Source: Pampus argenteus (lineage: Eukaryota; Chordata; Actinopteri; Scombriformes; Stromateidae). From it: a stretch of 64,000 nt of DNA. Location of the stretch: the NCBI GenBank assembly GCA_036937835.1, contig CM072869.1, positions 7,848,001 through 7,912,000 on the forward strand, written 5' to 3'. Of the stretch, positions 1 to 12,200 are shown in pieces; the first letter of the stretch is position 1, and every line of letters begins with the position of its first letter. The position numbers and the translations under genes are program-made. Below the pieces are notes generated by a model, which saw only the letters and a program-made list of their open reading frames with translations, was not told the DNA's origin and did not search any database.

Positions 1-190
1 GTCATTTCTGATTGGAAAAATGACTTTAAATGATTAATCAAAATAGTTGCTGGTTATTATTTTTACTTGGCCACTAATTTACTAATCTTTTAAAAGCTCT
101 TCTCAATTTGGGCTTTGGGAAATTGTGATGAGCATTTTACACTGTTTTTGACTAAACAATTAAGAAAAAAATAATCTGCAGATTAAATTA
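1..190 (-). repeat. Teleost interspersed repeat (family A, copy 1)
   Basis: The reverse complement contains a module about lack of accessions in fish intergenic DNA: a stretch reading 'atcacaatttcccaaagccc' preceded by 'gtcaaaaacagtgtaaaatg', with runs of 'gattaatca'. The same module, with the same order of motifs, occurs at 18,830-19,090 and its beginning at 63,930-64,000. I recognise it as a repeat common in teleost genomes but cannot assign a family name. Confidence 0.6.
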
Positions 191-929
191 CTACAAATTG
201 CAGTCCTATTGAGATGCAGATGGCCTCTAAATGTCATTAGTGGGGAAGCTCTGCAGAGACTTACAGCAGGCAGTCACCTAGTAGCCTCACCAGCATCACA
301 CATGGCGGGGAGATAACTTTACCATATTACTCACTGTGTTTGAGGCTGCTGAGAGGTTTTTGTGGGGGCGAAATAGAGAAAAGTAATTTTGTAGATTTAC
401 AGCCAACCTTTACTGGCTCTTACTACTACTCTTACCAGTCTATGGCAGCTCTTGCTGTGTACCTGTAAAACTGGAGCTGACTGGTTAGGGTCTCTCTCTG
501 GTCAACTAAACATCTAGGACACACATCTGAGCAGCTACATGCTCAACAAAAAAACACAAAGTTAATTCAAAGTGGGGGAAAAAAAGAGACAATTAAACTC
601 TGGTGGTTGACTGACTTAAAAACATTGTCGCCTTACAAGTTGACGAGTAAGCTAACTTCAACTCTGATGTCAACCGTCCAACTTTCACTTGACCAATAAA
701 GGTTCGCGACGAAGTGGCACGATCCCGGGCAGAGGTGGGCACGAGAGGGTTCACTTTTCACAGCACGAGCCCACAAAAGCCCACTCATGCATTAACGGCG
801 TGGATGTCACACTGCGAGTGTGGGAAGTGTCGTGTTTGGGGAAAACGGCGCCAGCTACACATGACGGTAGACATGACAGACGTTAAACATGAGAGAGAGC
901 AACTTGACTTCCGTTGAGTGACACCTTAC
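1..929 (-). other. PLEKHA5 intron 2 (partial), includes an old repeat
   Basis: No further PLEKHA5 exon was recognised left of 930; the exons for the second WW domain must be outside the window. Positions about 1-190 match, in reverse orientation, an interspersed repeat that recurs at 18,830-19,090 and 63,930-64,000. The remainder looks like ordinary intron. Confidence 0.6.
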
Positions 930-1216
930 CTGGAGTTTTTCTGTGCCCGGTTATTACCGCTTCGCCAATGACTGGATGCAGCCAGGTTGTACTCTTGGCT
1001 TCTTCGCTGTTGACAGAGAGGGAATTGCATTCATTATTTTTACACGGTGACTTTGTTCGAATCAAGAATGAGCAAAAAAAAATGTCTGGAAACGCTTTCT
1101 TTAAAAAACAAAAAAGGTAATTACTTAACGAAGAAGACGCGTCCATCTCGAGTTAACCCGTAACTCCAAGAAGAAGGAAGACAAGAAATCCACTCGGGTT
1201 GTAGATCCGCCGCCAT
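930..1216 (-). CDS. plekha5: PLEKHA5 first two coding exons (5' end of gene, partial)
   Basis: Exons 1125..1216 (start codon 1214-1216) and 930..1006 on the minus strand. PLEKHA5 is a cytoplasmic phosphoinositide-binding adaptor with N-terminal WW domains and a PH domain. Exon 1 begins MAADLQPEWISCLPSSWSYG and ends in GRVFFV; its last two bases join the first base of exon 2 to make Asn, followed by EEAKSTTWLHPV. Together they form a complete first WW domain with both Trp residues and the aromatic strand. Donor GTAATT, acceptor CAACAG and next donor GTAAGG are all good. The second WW domain, PH domain and the rest lie beyond the left edge. Human PLEKHA5 is also beside PLCZ1 and diverges from it. 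Exon limits are read directly; the name rests on family similarity plus synteny. Confidence 0.93.
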
Positions 1217-1345
1217 GTCTGCCAATACTGTATGACAATCGCGCGGCTCCGCTCTCTGAGGCAGCGCGTACACGGAAACCTTGGCAACGGCGGATGGCTG
1301 AGAGGAGGGCGGCAGCCCAGGAGGTAAGACAGACAGGTACAATCA
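1217..1345 (-). promoter_or_regulatory. plekha5: Probable 5' UTR/promoter of PLEKHA5
   Basis: The sequence immediately upstream of the PLEKHA5 start codon is locally rich in CpG and G+C (several CGCG, CGGC and GCGC motifs between 1200 and 1320) within otherwise A+T-rich DNA, as expected for a housekeeping-type CpG promoter. No TATA box is evident. The transcription start cannot be placed from sequence alone. Confidence 0.5.
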
Positions 1346-1564
1346 GTTCATTTGTCTGGAAGATAGTGCATGTTAAATATGTTAACTAGCAGACATCAGA
1401 GTTAGTTTGCCCTTAAAAGTTGTTTTTTTCTGTTTGATTATTATTCTTGTAATTTGTATGGTCGGGTGCACTCACGTTTTTTTTTTTCATTCTGTCTGTG
1501 TTATTGTTGCCTTTTGCATGGTTGTGAGTGTATGTTGTTCCAAACAAAGGCACCTCTCAGTGTG

Positions 1565-2430
1565 TGAGCGACCATGGGGGCAGGGCCGGATTACCCTGGC
1601 AGGGGGCCCCAGGGCATTATTGATCTACTGGGCCCCTGCAAGTCATTTGACTTGGCATAGCAGGAAAAGCACACTAACAACAGTAAGGATGTTTCCTTTT
1701 AATTCAAGTGGGCCAGTAATAATTGACAGTGTGCACAATAGGCTAACAGGAGGTTAAAGACAAAGCAGCTAAATGTAATTGTAAATCATTTTCCTACTTT
1801 GACATGTCAAAATCTCTTCAGTGAAAACAGCCTATTGACAGTTTTCATTTTTTTTCCTCTCAAGGCTGATTTGTTGTTTGGTAATTTGATTAAACATGTT
1901 AATTTAGGACAATGCATTAAGCAAGACTGGATTACCAACCAGGCAAAGCAAACTGCCAGCAGGGTCCGAGAACACCACATCAAATCCCATCATAAACTAA
2001 TTTGGTGGGGTCAATAAAAGCCGAATTAAAATAATTTAAAACTTACAGCCTGTGTCTAATACATAGAACAGCGTGTCCCTGTTAAAGTAGGGCCACATAT
2101 CTATTTTAGATCATTCCTCATTTTTATCTCCCCTCATTTCACATCTGCTCTCTGCTGTTTATTCTAATAAAGGCACATTCCCTCAAAAACACTTTATACT
2201 ACATGTGGTACAAATTTGAAAACTAGATTTTGGCACAAGTGCCCTCTTTATCAAGACAAGGTCAGGTTAGAAAAGTAGGACCCACCCAAGCCCTGTGCTA
2301 CCATGCTTAAGTGGTGCATATTCCCAAAATACAGTATACACAGTAAGCCTGGAGTTTTTTGGGGACCTGGAGAAGGTGCCTGCTTTCCCAGTTGGTAATC
2401 CAGCCTTGTATTAGAGGTGAAGACTGCCAC
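1565..2430. repeat. Cluster of three diverged 'GGATTACC' repeats
   Basis: Three related copies occur within 0.9 kb: 'ggccggattaccctggcagg' near 1,585 (+), 'caagactggattaccaacca' near 1,923 (+), and the reverse complement of 2,346-2,420, which reads 'caaggctggattaccaactg'. After the shared core, copies 2 and 3 continue with similar AAAGCA-rich sequence. They look like pieces of one old non-autonomous element, copy 3 inverted. No coding capacity is seen. Confidence 0.5.
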
Positions 2431-5400
2431 CTTTAATGAAAGCAACAAAAACATTTGGTGAATAAAGCATGATATACTGGAGAATTGTTGTGTGATGTGT
2501 TTTTATTTTGAATGCACTGTGTCGTACACGCAGAGACCGCTACACACACTTTTAACTCCACCTTTAGTTTCTTGGTCTCCGCCTTCTGTCATTGTGCTGT
2601 GAAACTGCAGCATCAGCCTTTCACACCATACAAAGACAAGTCATCCAACACCCCTGTACCTGGCCTGTTTGTTGGCATTGTGTTGCATTGTGTTCTCGAC
2701 ACATGGTAGACCACTGTTTTTGAGGGGGCTGGTGGTGAAGGGAAGTGGACATATCTGCCAACTGCCAGGTCATCTACTTTGGAGATTAACCGTAAAGGGA
2801 GGGGAAGCAGTTAGGCACCAATGCGTCGCCAGTTCAGATGTCAAACACTGAGCCCTTTGTATTCTACTTAGGCAGAATAGCACAGCTTTCTTGTTGTATG
2901 GCATACAAAAGAGCTGCTTGTTTTCCTCAGGTAGTTAAGACAATGGTCCATGACAAGAATATGACAATATTCAATTAAGCTGAACTCTATATGCCCTGTT
3001 GATTAAATTCAAAGTGCTTGGAGATCGAGTGTAGAGGCCGTGTTGCATACATGCACAGTTAAAAAAAAGTGTATTGTCCGACCTTTTCACCAAGTCTGTC
3101 ATAGATTTAGAAAATTCTGACTTTTAGGGCAGTGTAGGTTCCTTTTTAAGTAAATAGGTACAAAACCTTACACGCCCAAGCTCCATTTTTCCATCACTAT
3201 TTGATCCCTTTCAGAATATCTATGAATAAGGTCCGTTAGGGTGTAAATGATTGGATTACAAGCTGATACCTACTTGTGTGTGCTGATATACCCGTGGGAT
3301 CTGTAAATGAGGTAGTGTGAAAGCCAGGGTCCCTGCTTCTCAGTTTTCTAACTGGCATTTCAAAGTCTCCACACTGGGCCTATCTCTTGCCATTCAGAAC
3401 GTTTGGAAAATAAAAGTGAAATGTACTAGCACCATTTCCTATTCCTGACTCTTATATCCTGAAATATAATTTACAAGGCTTTGGATTAATTAGGCATATT
3501 AGTCAAAAGTATTCTACGGTCTACTATAAAAGTTTTTCAAGAGAAAACCCAGAAACTCATTTCAATTCAGTCTCCCTTTAACCATCTTTTTTAACTGGAT
3601 CCTGAGTTTCAAGGTCTATTGAGAACTTCCCAGCTGTCCTAGTGAATATGTAGGTTTGCGTGGAGTTCTGTTTCCAAGGTCTGACAGTATTGACAGAGCA
3701 GAAAGTCCAACTCTGTGGGTCAGTGCATATAAATCTTCTTTTTCTTTCTTTTTGCAGAAGCATGCATTTCTCAACTGCAGCTCACAGTAGAAAGGGTGAA
3801 TGATATATGCATCACCTATCATCTAATCATCAGTACTTAAGCAACCCAATACCATTAAGTAGGCGCCTAAATCAGAGCAGCAAAATATGTTGCAGAAGGT
3901 AGAGCTAGTGTTGGATACGCATGTGGGGCTGTATGTTAACATTTTCTCTAGTTGAGAAATAGAAAATGGAAATAAACAAGTCAAAGAGAGTTTTAAAGTA
4001 GGGCTGGAGCCATTAAGCCCCTGCAGATTTGTTCCAGCTGTTTATTCATTTTGTCAGGCACTGATTTCTCTGGGATCCACTAAATGTCACATTAACTGAG
4101 ACTGTGGTCATAATGTCATGCAAATACAAAATTCACTCAGCATAGTCTTCGAAAGGAACAAAAAAATCTACTAATACTGTTTTTTTTTATTTTCACTACA
4201 CAGGGTATGAATTAGCAAAAGAGCAAGTGAGAATAATTTTAAAATACATATAGTGTTGTGGGTAATATTGTGCAATGCATTCTTACATAATTGCTCCGTG
4301 CTCAGCAAGGCGAGGGTTCTCCGCTCAGCGACACAGGCCAGACTTGAGGCATCAGAATGTAATTAATGGTTGCACATTATCAGGCAGCTGTTTGAGTGCT
4401 TTGTTCTGGTGCCAGCTCAGCAGTAGCCTCATGCCTGCATGTGATAGGTAAGAGGTAGGACTCTCCTCTTTAGTTTGAAGCCACTTTGTACCTCTTATCC
4501 GCTGGAATCAAAAGATTATGCTGATATAAAGTTATTCCTGGACGTAGTGCTTTGGATTGTAAATGTGGGTACTTTCATTTAATTTCCACTTAACTACTAC
4601 TGAGAGATCATTGCTATTCTGTAATTAATTGAACAGTGCAAAATATAACATCATCAGTATTCGACCCACAAGTCCGACGCGACTCACTGGGCACAATAAC
4701 TTCCTACAGTTTATCCCATCCCTTAAATATTGCTCATTGATGTGAATATTTTGTCATCTGTGCTTCTCCAATTTCAACACACAGTATCATTTGGCTGGCA
4801 TGTATAACCCACAAAGCAGTAAAGCTATTAGGGCTAGTCAAGTCAGCAAGATGGAGTAATAGGCAACAGCATGAAGTAGTAGTAATATGGATGATAAGAA
4901 TATGGGTCACTAGGTTTTGCAGATTTATGGGAAAAATGTGAGGCAGATTGTCAAAGGAGTTCTCACAACTCACCTCTGAATCATTAAACACTCCTTCCTG
5001 AATCACTGTTAGTCACAGTCTGACAAGTACCCAACCCACAAATGGTTCTCTGTTCACCGCAGCGATGACCTCACTGGATCCATAGCCTTCTTTGGGTGAA
5101 GTCCAAATGTTTTTCTTTCCATGTTTTATGAGATTTCCACTCGTGATATATGTCATTAAGACTGAATGAGTGGGTACTCTATTTTGTAATTAGAGGATGC
5201 TGTAAGTGGTCTGAGTCGTAACTGAAGTGATTGTGAGAGGAAATGCAATGCAGCTCAGCTGTGGCGAAGACCTACAGTATTGGGTTTTATTTTACTATGT
5301 AAAGTAAACACAGAGCTGAACTTGTGTTCATGTTTGAGTACAGAAAAGGTTGACTGTGTTGACTGTGGTTAGGACTCCAAACCATACTGCAGAAGTAGGC

Positions 5401-5872
5401 GTAAATACTCATTATTGGTTTACACAAGGACCTTTAAGTATACATAATGAAATTATCATGCCTCTCTTCAGTTCTCTCTGCATCATAAACTTTATTAACT
5501 ACTTAGTCAGAACTACAAAAGCCTACTGTAAATGCACCCCATTTTAAGTCATGAATGGGTTCTCTATTGATCGTGGCTGGCATCATTACTCAAAAGATCC
5601 CACTTTCACATTTAAGTAATGGAGTAGATTATTAATTAAGATGAAGGACCACTTAACATTGATCATGGTCTTAAGCTCCACTTTGGTGTAATGCACTAAT
5701 AACATGGGTGTGATTTTCCGATATGCAGTGCTCATTAAACTTCATTGGATGTGCTGACATCACAAATCTTCCTAGTTTCATTTTCATGAGTGCTGGCCTG
5801 TGCCTTCAACCTACAGTGTATTTATGCTGCTGGTGCTATAGGAGTGGACAGAACCAAATCTGCAACATCTTA

Positions 5873-5896
5873 CTTTATTTATTTATTTATTTATTT
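5873..5896. repeat. (TTTA)n microsatellite
   Basis: About six uninterrupted TTTA units in intergenic DNA. Confidence 0.9.
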
Positions 5897-8340
5897 TTTA
5901 AAGATGATGGCATCACTCTATAACAGCACAACCACAACATCTGTTTGGGTTTGCAGTATTCAGAATGTCTCAACATGCAGTCCTCCCCTGTTGACACACA
6001 TATCCTGTGTCTGATGGGAAAGAAAAGCAGTGTGACAAACAGGTCATGAGCATCTTCTCAGGGCAGTAGGGGTCATGTGAGCGACAGTAAGAAAAGGCTC
6101 TGGTCCAGGAATAATTCTTTAAGGCGGATATTCCCAAATGATCCTGGAGTTTGGGACAATAAAGTAAACTTTTTGTCTATCTGATAATCCCTCTGACCCT
6201 GTTCAGCAAACTACCATCAAATTTAACGAAAGATGTCTAAAATATTAGTAATATTTACTGATGAACAGAAAGAACAATTTAGTTCTTATGTGATCTAGTT
6301 ATTCTGATCTCACCCAATACAGAAGAGCAACGCCTTCAGATGTGCATTATGTTTTTTCTTACTGAATGAAATATACTGTAATCCTATTAACCACATTAAG
6401 ATGGAGTAACGCCTTCAATGTTAATTATGTAAAAAAAAAAGTCTAATTTAGATATTCCAAGAGAGAAAGGAAACATATGACCTAGTCTTTGACATCACAA
6501 CACACATATTTATGTATGAACATCTGGTCTGCTTGGGGCTATTTTGGGCCTGAAGTTTTTAAAATTCAAGGTCATACAAAAACAGCACAATATGCATAAT
6601 GCTTTGTATGATCAAAGTAACATTATTGCTTCAGTCAGTTCCTTATTTGAATTACATGAAATGTTTAGTTGAACCGGGGTAAATCTATCCACTGGCATTG
6701 TTCCTAAATCTTACAACACATACAGGAAGTTGTGAAACATGGATTTCCAACGTACGATAAGTCACTCTGTTTGCATAAATAGCACTGGGATGTGTGTGTG
6801 TAATCATGCTCTTCATTTGAGTGTGTGTTTGTGTAGTGTACAGAGTCAATTGGGGAAAAAAAAAGGAGTGAATTACCACTAAAAGCAAATGCTTGTCTGT
6901 CATTCAGACAAGGCCCACGTCCTTCAACACTGAGTAAATAAGCGCTCTACTGAAATTGAGAAAGATTTAAGTGGGATTGAGTGGGAGACACTCGCCTTAT
7001 TTATTTGTTTATATAATGATGCCATACTATGTAGTAACTTCTGAAAAGGACGGTTCTGTCTATGATGGATGAAATATGCAGTTAGGAGCTGCACAGCTTT
7101 ACAACACATCATGTTGTACAAATGTGGTGCACAAGCTCTTAATGTTTTACCACCAATGATCTGTCCTCTAAGACCTCATAAGGCTGGCAATACATGGCAC
7201 CTTAATACAACAACCCAAGCAAAACTTTCACTCATTCTGCATCAGTTACCAGTGAAACTCCCACACAATATTTTACTGAAATACAAAAACAAAGGTTAAG
7301 ATAGGAAATCTTAAGAATTTGATACAGTAAGATGTGTCAGAGAAAATGTTTTCTTGTCATCTACAACAACAGTTCAATTTAAAGTTTACATTGTTTTAAT
7401 GAAACTTGTTAGTCATAATGCTCTCCTGGTTATTACTGCAATAATATCTGAAAAACAAATTTTTTTTTGGATCTCATGTCAGACCACCCTTACAATTAAA
7501 GATTAACAAAAAACTAATGAATAAAAAGCTTTTTAGTGTCCCTCTTTTCTTGGCGTACAAGACAATTGATAGTTTATTTATTCTGCTATGGTGGCAAATT
7601 GCTTATGCTGCTGAGTCAGTGACACAGTTTTTGGCTTGTTCCTCTACATTTGACACCTGTTCAGGTGTAGTGAGTCTATGATTTCATTGGAATAATGAAT
7701 CCAAAGCTCCCAGCTACACCAAACACGTAAAAAGAAGCATAAATACGTATAGTTATATATAGCCATGTGGCGATGACCACTGTCAGCAACAATAAAAAGG
7801 ATGGGGCAGTAAATTGGACCTGTATTGACAAGTGGGAATGATGGCTTGTGGGAAATCTGAGCTCATTTCCTCCCTTGTCAAGGTCCAGTAAGCATTCAGG
7901 CACTTACTGCACATCACACAGTGACAAAATGAATGGTTTACACTCATTCACCATAATGATCTAAAGTCTCCTGAAGAGTGAAAATAGTAAAAATATAAAA
8001 CAACATAAAGTAGTATTTTAATCATGATATGAATAAATTCCATTTCACAATATTCCTCAAAATCCTTGATGTCTTTTGCCACGAGAGAGTCACAGTATGT
8101 GTCTGCACAAGTATCTAAATTTGTCAGACTGTTGTAGAGGCAGCAGGACACAGCTGAGTCCCGTGGAGAGGTTGTGTCTGGGCCACTGAACATGTCCTGT
8201 GTGCTGAGCAGGGTGTGCAAGGCCATCTGCCTTCTATACGGGGATGCTGCAAAGCAGGCAGGGAAAAGGGAAGAGTTTCTCGTGGCAGCTTCACTAATCA
8301 ATAAGTATTGATTTCTCACTTATCTCAAATACAGCCTGGC

Positions 8341-9260
8341 TGATGAGATGTCACACATCTGCCCTTCTGCAGTGAGGAGACAACGAGGGAGAGGTGTCAG
8401 CTGGGTAAGCAGTACTAAGCTGTGTAACAAACAGCGTTACACATACAGAGGTAAAAAAAATAAATAAATCTAAATCGCATACCTGTGATTTGAAATAAGA
8501 ATATACATAGTATAATAATAATAATAACAAACAAACAAACATATATTTATACATACCCACAATACTTACTAGTCTGAAGGAGGTATAGACAGTGAGCAGG
8601 TCAAAAATATACTGGGGAGCTGAAGAGTGTAGTGCTTTTAAAACCAATAGGAGGATTTTGAATACATTTTCTGTTCAATAGGAAGTCAGTGAAGGGATTT
8701 AAGTATTAGAGTAATGTGATGATGTTTTCTTGTACCAGTAAGAACTGAATTCTGTATAAGTTGAAGTTTGTTTTAATAATCCAGAGAAAAGAGCATTGCA
8801 GTAATTTAATCTGTTTAATGAATGCATGAACCAGTTTCTCAGAATCAGTTTATGATGATGATCTTGTAATATTTGATATGTGATTTTTTTTTTTTTTAAA
8901 GTTAAGGTCAGTGTTCAGGATAACACCCAGGTTTCAGACCTGCGCTCTGGCTTTTTAGGTGTGTGATAAAATGCATAAAGTTATTTCATAGGATATGTTA
9001 TGATTCTTAATGATATTACTAAGAGGGATCATGTAAAGATTAAAGTAATTTAAAAAAGTAGTGAGGCAAGGATTGACCCTTGTTGGGAATTTGGAGCCTG
9101 ATAATCTGATGGTGTCTTAATATCACAACATTAAGCACAGCTGTTATGGCAACATCAGAACCTCTAGTAAGCACTAAATCTAATGTATGACCCAATTTGT
9201 AAGTAGAACAGGAGACATGTTTAAAACCAAAAGATTCAACCAACTCTAAAAAAACGCTTT
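8341..9260 (-). mobile_element. Decayed LINE (L2/Rex1-like) retrotransposon fragment
   Basis: Read on the minus strand from high to low coordinates, the region carries in order: an endonuclease-like end (about 9243-9040, with SCSTYKLGHTLDLVLTRGSD), a reverse-transcriptase tail (about 8960-8720, with ETWVLS-like and DSEKLVHAFI motifs and stops in between) and the post-RT segment (about 8650-8560, with VLKALHSSAPQYIFDLLTVY). This is the order found in fish LINE ORF2 proteins. The endonuclease-to-RT distance is far too short, so most of the RT domain is deleted, and frames are broken by stops and an A/T run. It is inactive. Family assignment is by recall of protein motifs, not by search. Confidence 0.75.
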
Positions 9261-12200
9261 TGTCAATATGTATGGTAAAGTCACTGGTGACTTATGCTGT
9301 CATAGTTAGAAAGTAGCTGACCTAGTTCTGGTGGTATATCATGTCAATGAGTTACAGGAGATGTCGAACCTACTGCCAGTAAAACATATTCTATGTTCTA
9401 ATGATCTAATATTTAATAAGGCTATATTTAAAGTAGAAGGAGAAGTCAGAGTGGTGGGCTGAAATCTAGAGGGCTTTATGTCTATTAGACATCTGGTCTA
9501 ATAGACAGACAGGTCTCTGAGGTTTAATTATATGTGTATTGTGCTGTTGCCTATGATTCACTACTACACTAACGGGAAATGTTAATGAGCTTTTAATATC
9601 AATAGTGGCTGAACTCAGTCTGTCAGGAGCTAACACCTTTGCAGGATCGAAGAGTCAGTTCAATGTTCATAGATAATAGGTGTGATCCCGCAATGTTTGG
9701 ATAAGGAAGGTCATGTCAGAAAAGTTCACTCCTGTTCAGGAAGGTCACAAAGTTCTCTACGAAGATTAATGTCACAATGTCACACCTTTACAGGTGCTGT
9801 ATTAGCAATAATGAAAGCTGCATAAGAAACCTATTTGATAAAGTGACAATAAAGCCACAGTAGGTGCTTGAGCATACACAGAAACACGAACATGTGCCTA
9901 CAGATCAAAGAGTTCACTAATACAGTATATATAATGACAGGGTACACATAGGGTGGTGCAGTTATAGCATAAAACCCCCTCTACTCTTTTGTATTTACAT
10001 ACTGTACTGTATGCGTAATCAGTTTCTACATTTTATCCAGTGAACTTCCACTGAATTTAGGTATGTATGGTACTATAAAAATACACCTTCATACATGACA
10101 GAGCTTTAGTAACTGAAAAAAATGTCAAAAACCCAGAGCATAAAGGTTTGGAATAATTGCATTTGTGACTACCATGCATTTCCAGTAGCATACACAAAAT
10201 GAGCTGCTTGATTCCTAATTTGCAGCTCACGACTGCTGTGAAATGCAATTAATGGATTCCTGATTTATTTAGTGAGCTGTGATGAACGAGTTCCTCTGAG
10301 CTCATTGAGACTGCAGCGTGCATATGTCTCCTTTTCAGGAAGTAAAGTTATTCTTGCTATGAGGCTGTAAACAGAGACTGAATAGAAAAAGCAAAATTCA
10401 AGGAATTGTACATGTAGGTGTAAAGTAAAATAATAAAATACCTTAAATTCAGTGGCAACACATACCAAGTTTAAGATAGAAACAAAGCTGCCGATCACAG
10501 ATTCATGTCACTCTGGGGTCTCCATGAGGTGACATGGATGTCAAAATAGCAGGTGAAGAGCTGATTGTTTGGAATGAGTGTGGACGTGCCATGAAGAGGA
10601 CACAGACTATCTTTCATCTTGTAAACAGACAGATCCCAGAGGGAACCGTCTGAAAAATGTGAGACAACACGATTCCTTGGATGACTGTCATGTCCCTGCA
10701 GGTACAAACGAGTTACTTGGGGATTTGTGAGGGTGGGGGGGGACGGGATGTGGCTTAGTCATAACTGGAGGTCCTCCTGGAAATCTCCACTTTGTAGTTA
10801 AGCTTTGTTTAAATATGATGTGAGGGAGTCATGAGGATTCAAGCCACAAAGCCTAATAATAATAACAATGCAGTGTGATCTGATGAAGTGATGAAGTGAA
10901 CATTTTAAATAAGACCTTTTAAATAAAACTTTATTGTGTTTATTTACAATTAAAAACTCCATCAAAAATCCAGAGCAAAGGAGTCCTAAATATGTAAATG
11001 TTCCAGTCAAACTCCATTTAGCTGCCAGATATTAAAGGGGGCCTGATGGGCTGCACAAAGACTCAACTTCCACCCATTCCTGTCTCAGCATAACAGGTGT
11101 TTGGACTGTTTGCCATAAATCATGTCCTTGCCAGATGTTGCCAAGCAACTGATTAATTAGTGGAGTCGACAACAGAGCAACAGTGGAGCCAGAACGGGAG
11201 GGCTCATTTCAATCCCAGTGGTCTGAGCAGTCTACCAGCCCTCACACTCGAGTTAAAAGCAACATATATTTTTTATATATTTAGAGGGGGGCTTTATGAC
11301 ACCACAAATATTTCACTACAACCTTAACTAACAGGAGACAGTAGAAAAGAAAAAAACGTTTGAGTTGATATCTATTTTTACACTAATGATTTCCTTCCCC
11401 AGAATTAACACTAACATGCTACCACAAATTCAGACATGGAGGCGAATGCTTGGGGTTTCATACTTTTTATGACTCTGTGGGTGGGATAGCACAGGTGGTG
11501 AGGAATATTCTGGTTGACAGATGGCAACAGGAATGTCCAGGTTCATTTAAACTGAAATTAAGAGTGAAGGACTAGAGTATGGTCAGTAGTCTCTTTGAAG
11601 TAATCAGATTCAGTGCGAATGGCAAAGTAACTCATAAGAAGAAATCTGTTTGAGATGGACGACAATTACCTAATTAACAATTAATGGGACATACCTGACG
11701 AGGTTGTAGACACTCGGGTGATGCCCTCTAATTAGTCCCTTGACATTAGCTGTTTGCTTGAAGATGTCCTCACTGTGGCTGCGTTTCAGATCTGAAAAGC
11801 TGAACATCAAACAAAATTGATATTGATACACAAAGTCACCTTTACCTTGATTTTCTTATGAAGGTTGTACTGTGTCATGCATACTTATATATGATCTTCC
11901 TTTTATACTGCTGATGCCTTGCCCTCTGTCTCACTCTAGCACTGCTCATCGATACTTAAATATGAATACTTTCTATATCACGTTTCCTTCTATTCTGGAC
12001 AGGCTGTCAGGGAGCATAAATGTGTGTCTGCGTGTGACACTTTCTCACCCTGAAAATTAACACTTTTTTTTGTGAGAACTCCAGTGACGTTGAGCCAAAC
12101 TTGACAAAATAGGGCCACTGTTTTTTTCTGTGAACATAGACACGACAACAAGAATTAAAGTGGCTATAAAATAGATTTCATAAAAATGTAAGCTAGATTA

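Larger units (their letters stand above)
1346..8340. other. Gene-poor intergenic region
   Basis: I see no supported protein-coding exon, RNA gene or intact transposon here. It is A+T-rich with many stops in all frames. It contains a cluster of three related short repeats (1,565-2,430), a TTTA microsatellite at about 5,873-5,896 and poly-A/T runs. If PLCZ1 has 5' exons for its first EF hands, they could lie here or in 9.3-17.1 kb, but none was identified. Confidence 0.6.

Noticed and set aside
1068..1161. Plus-strand Lys-rich open frame opposite PLEKHA5 exon 1
   Set aside because: The minus-strand WW domain explains the sequence and the splice signals are on that strand.
7069..7299. Open frame with a faint LINE-like tail (ILHQLPVK)
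   Set aside because: The resemblance is only a few residues and no other LINE segment flanks it.
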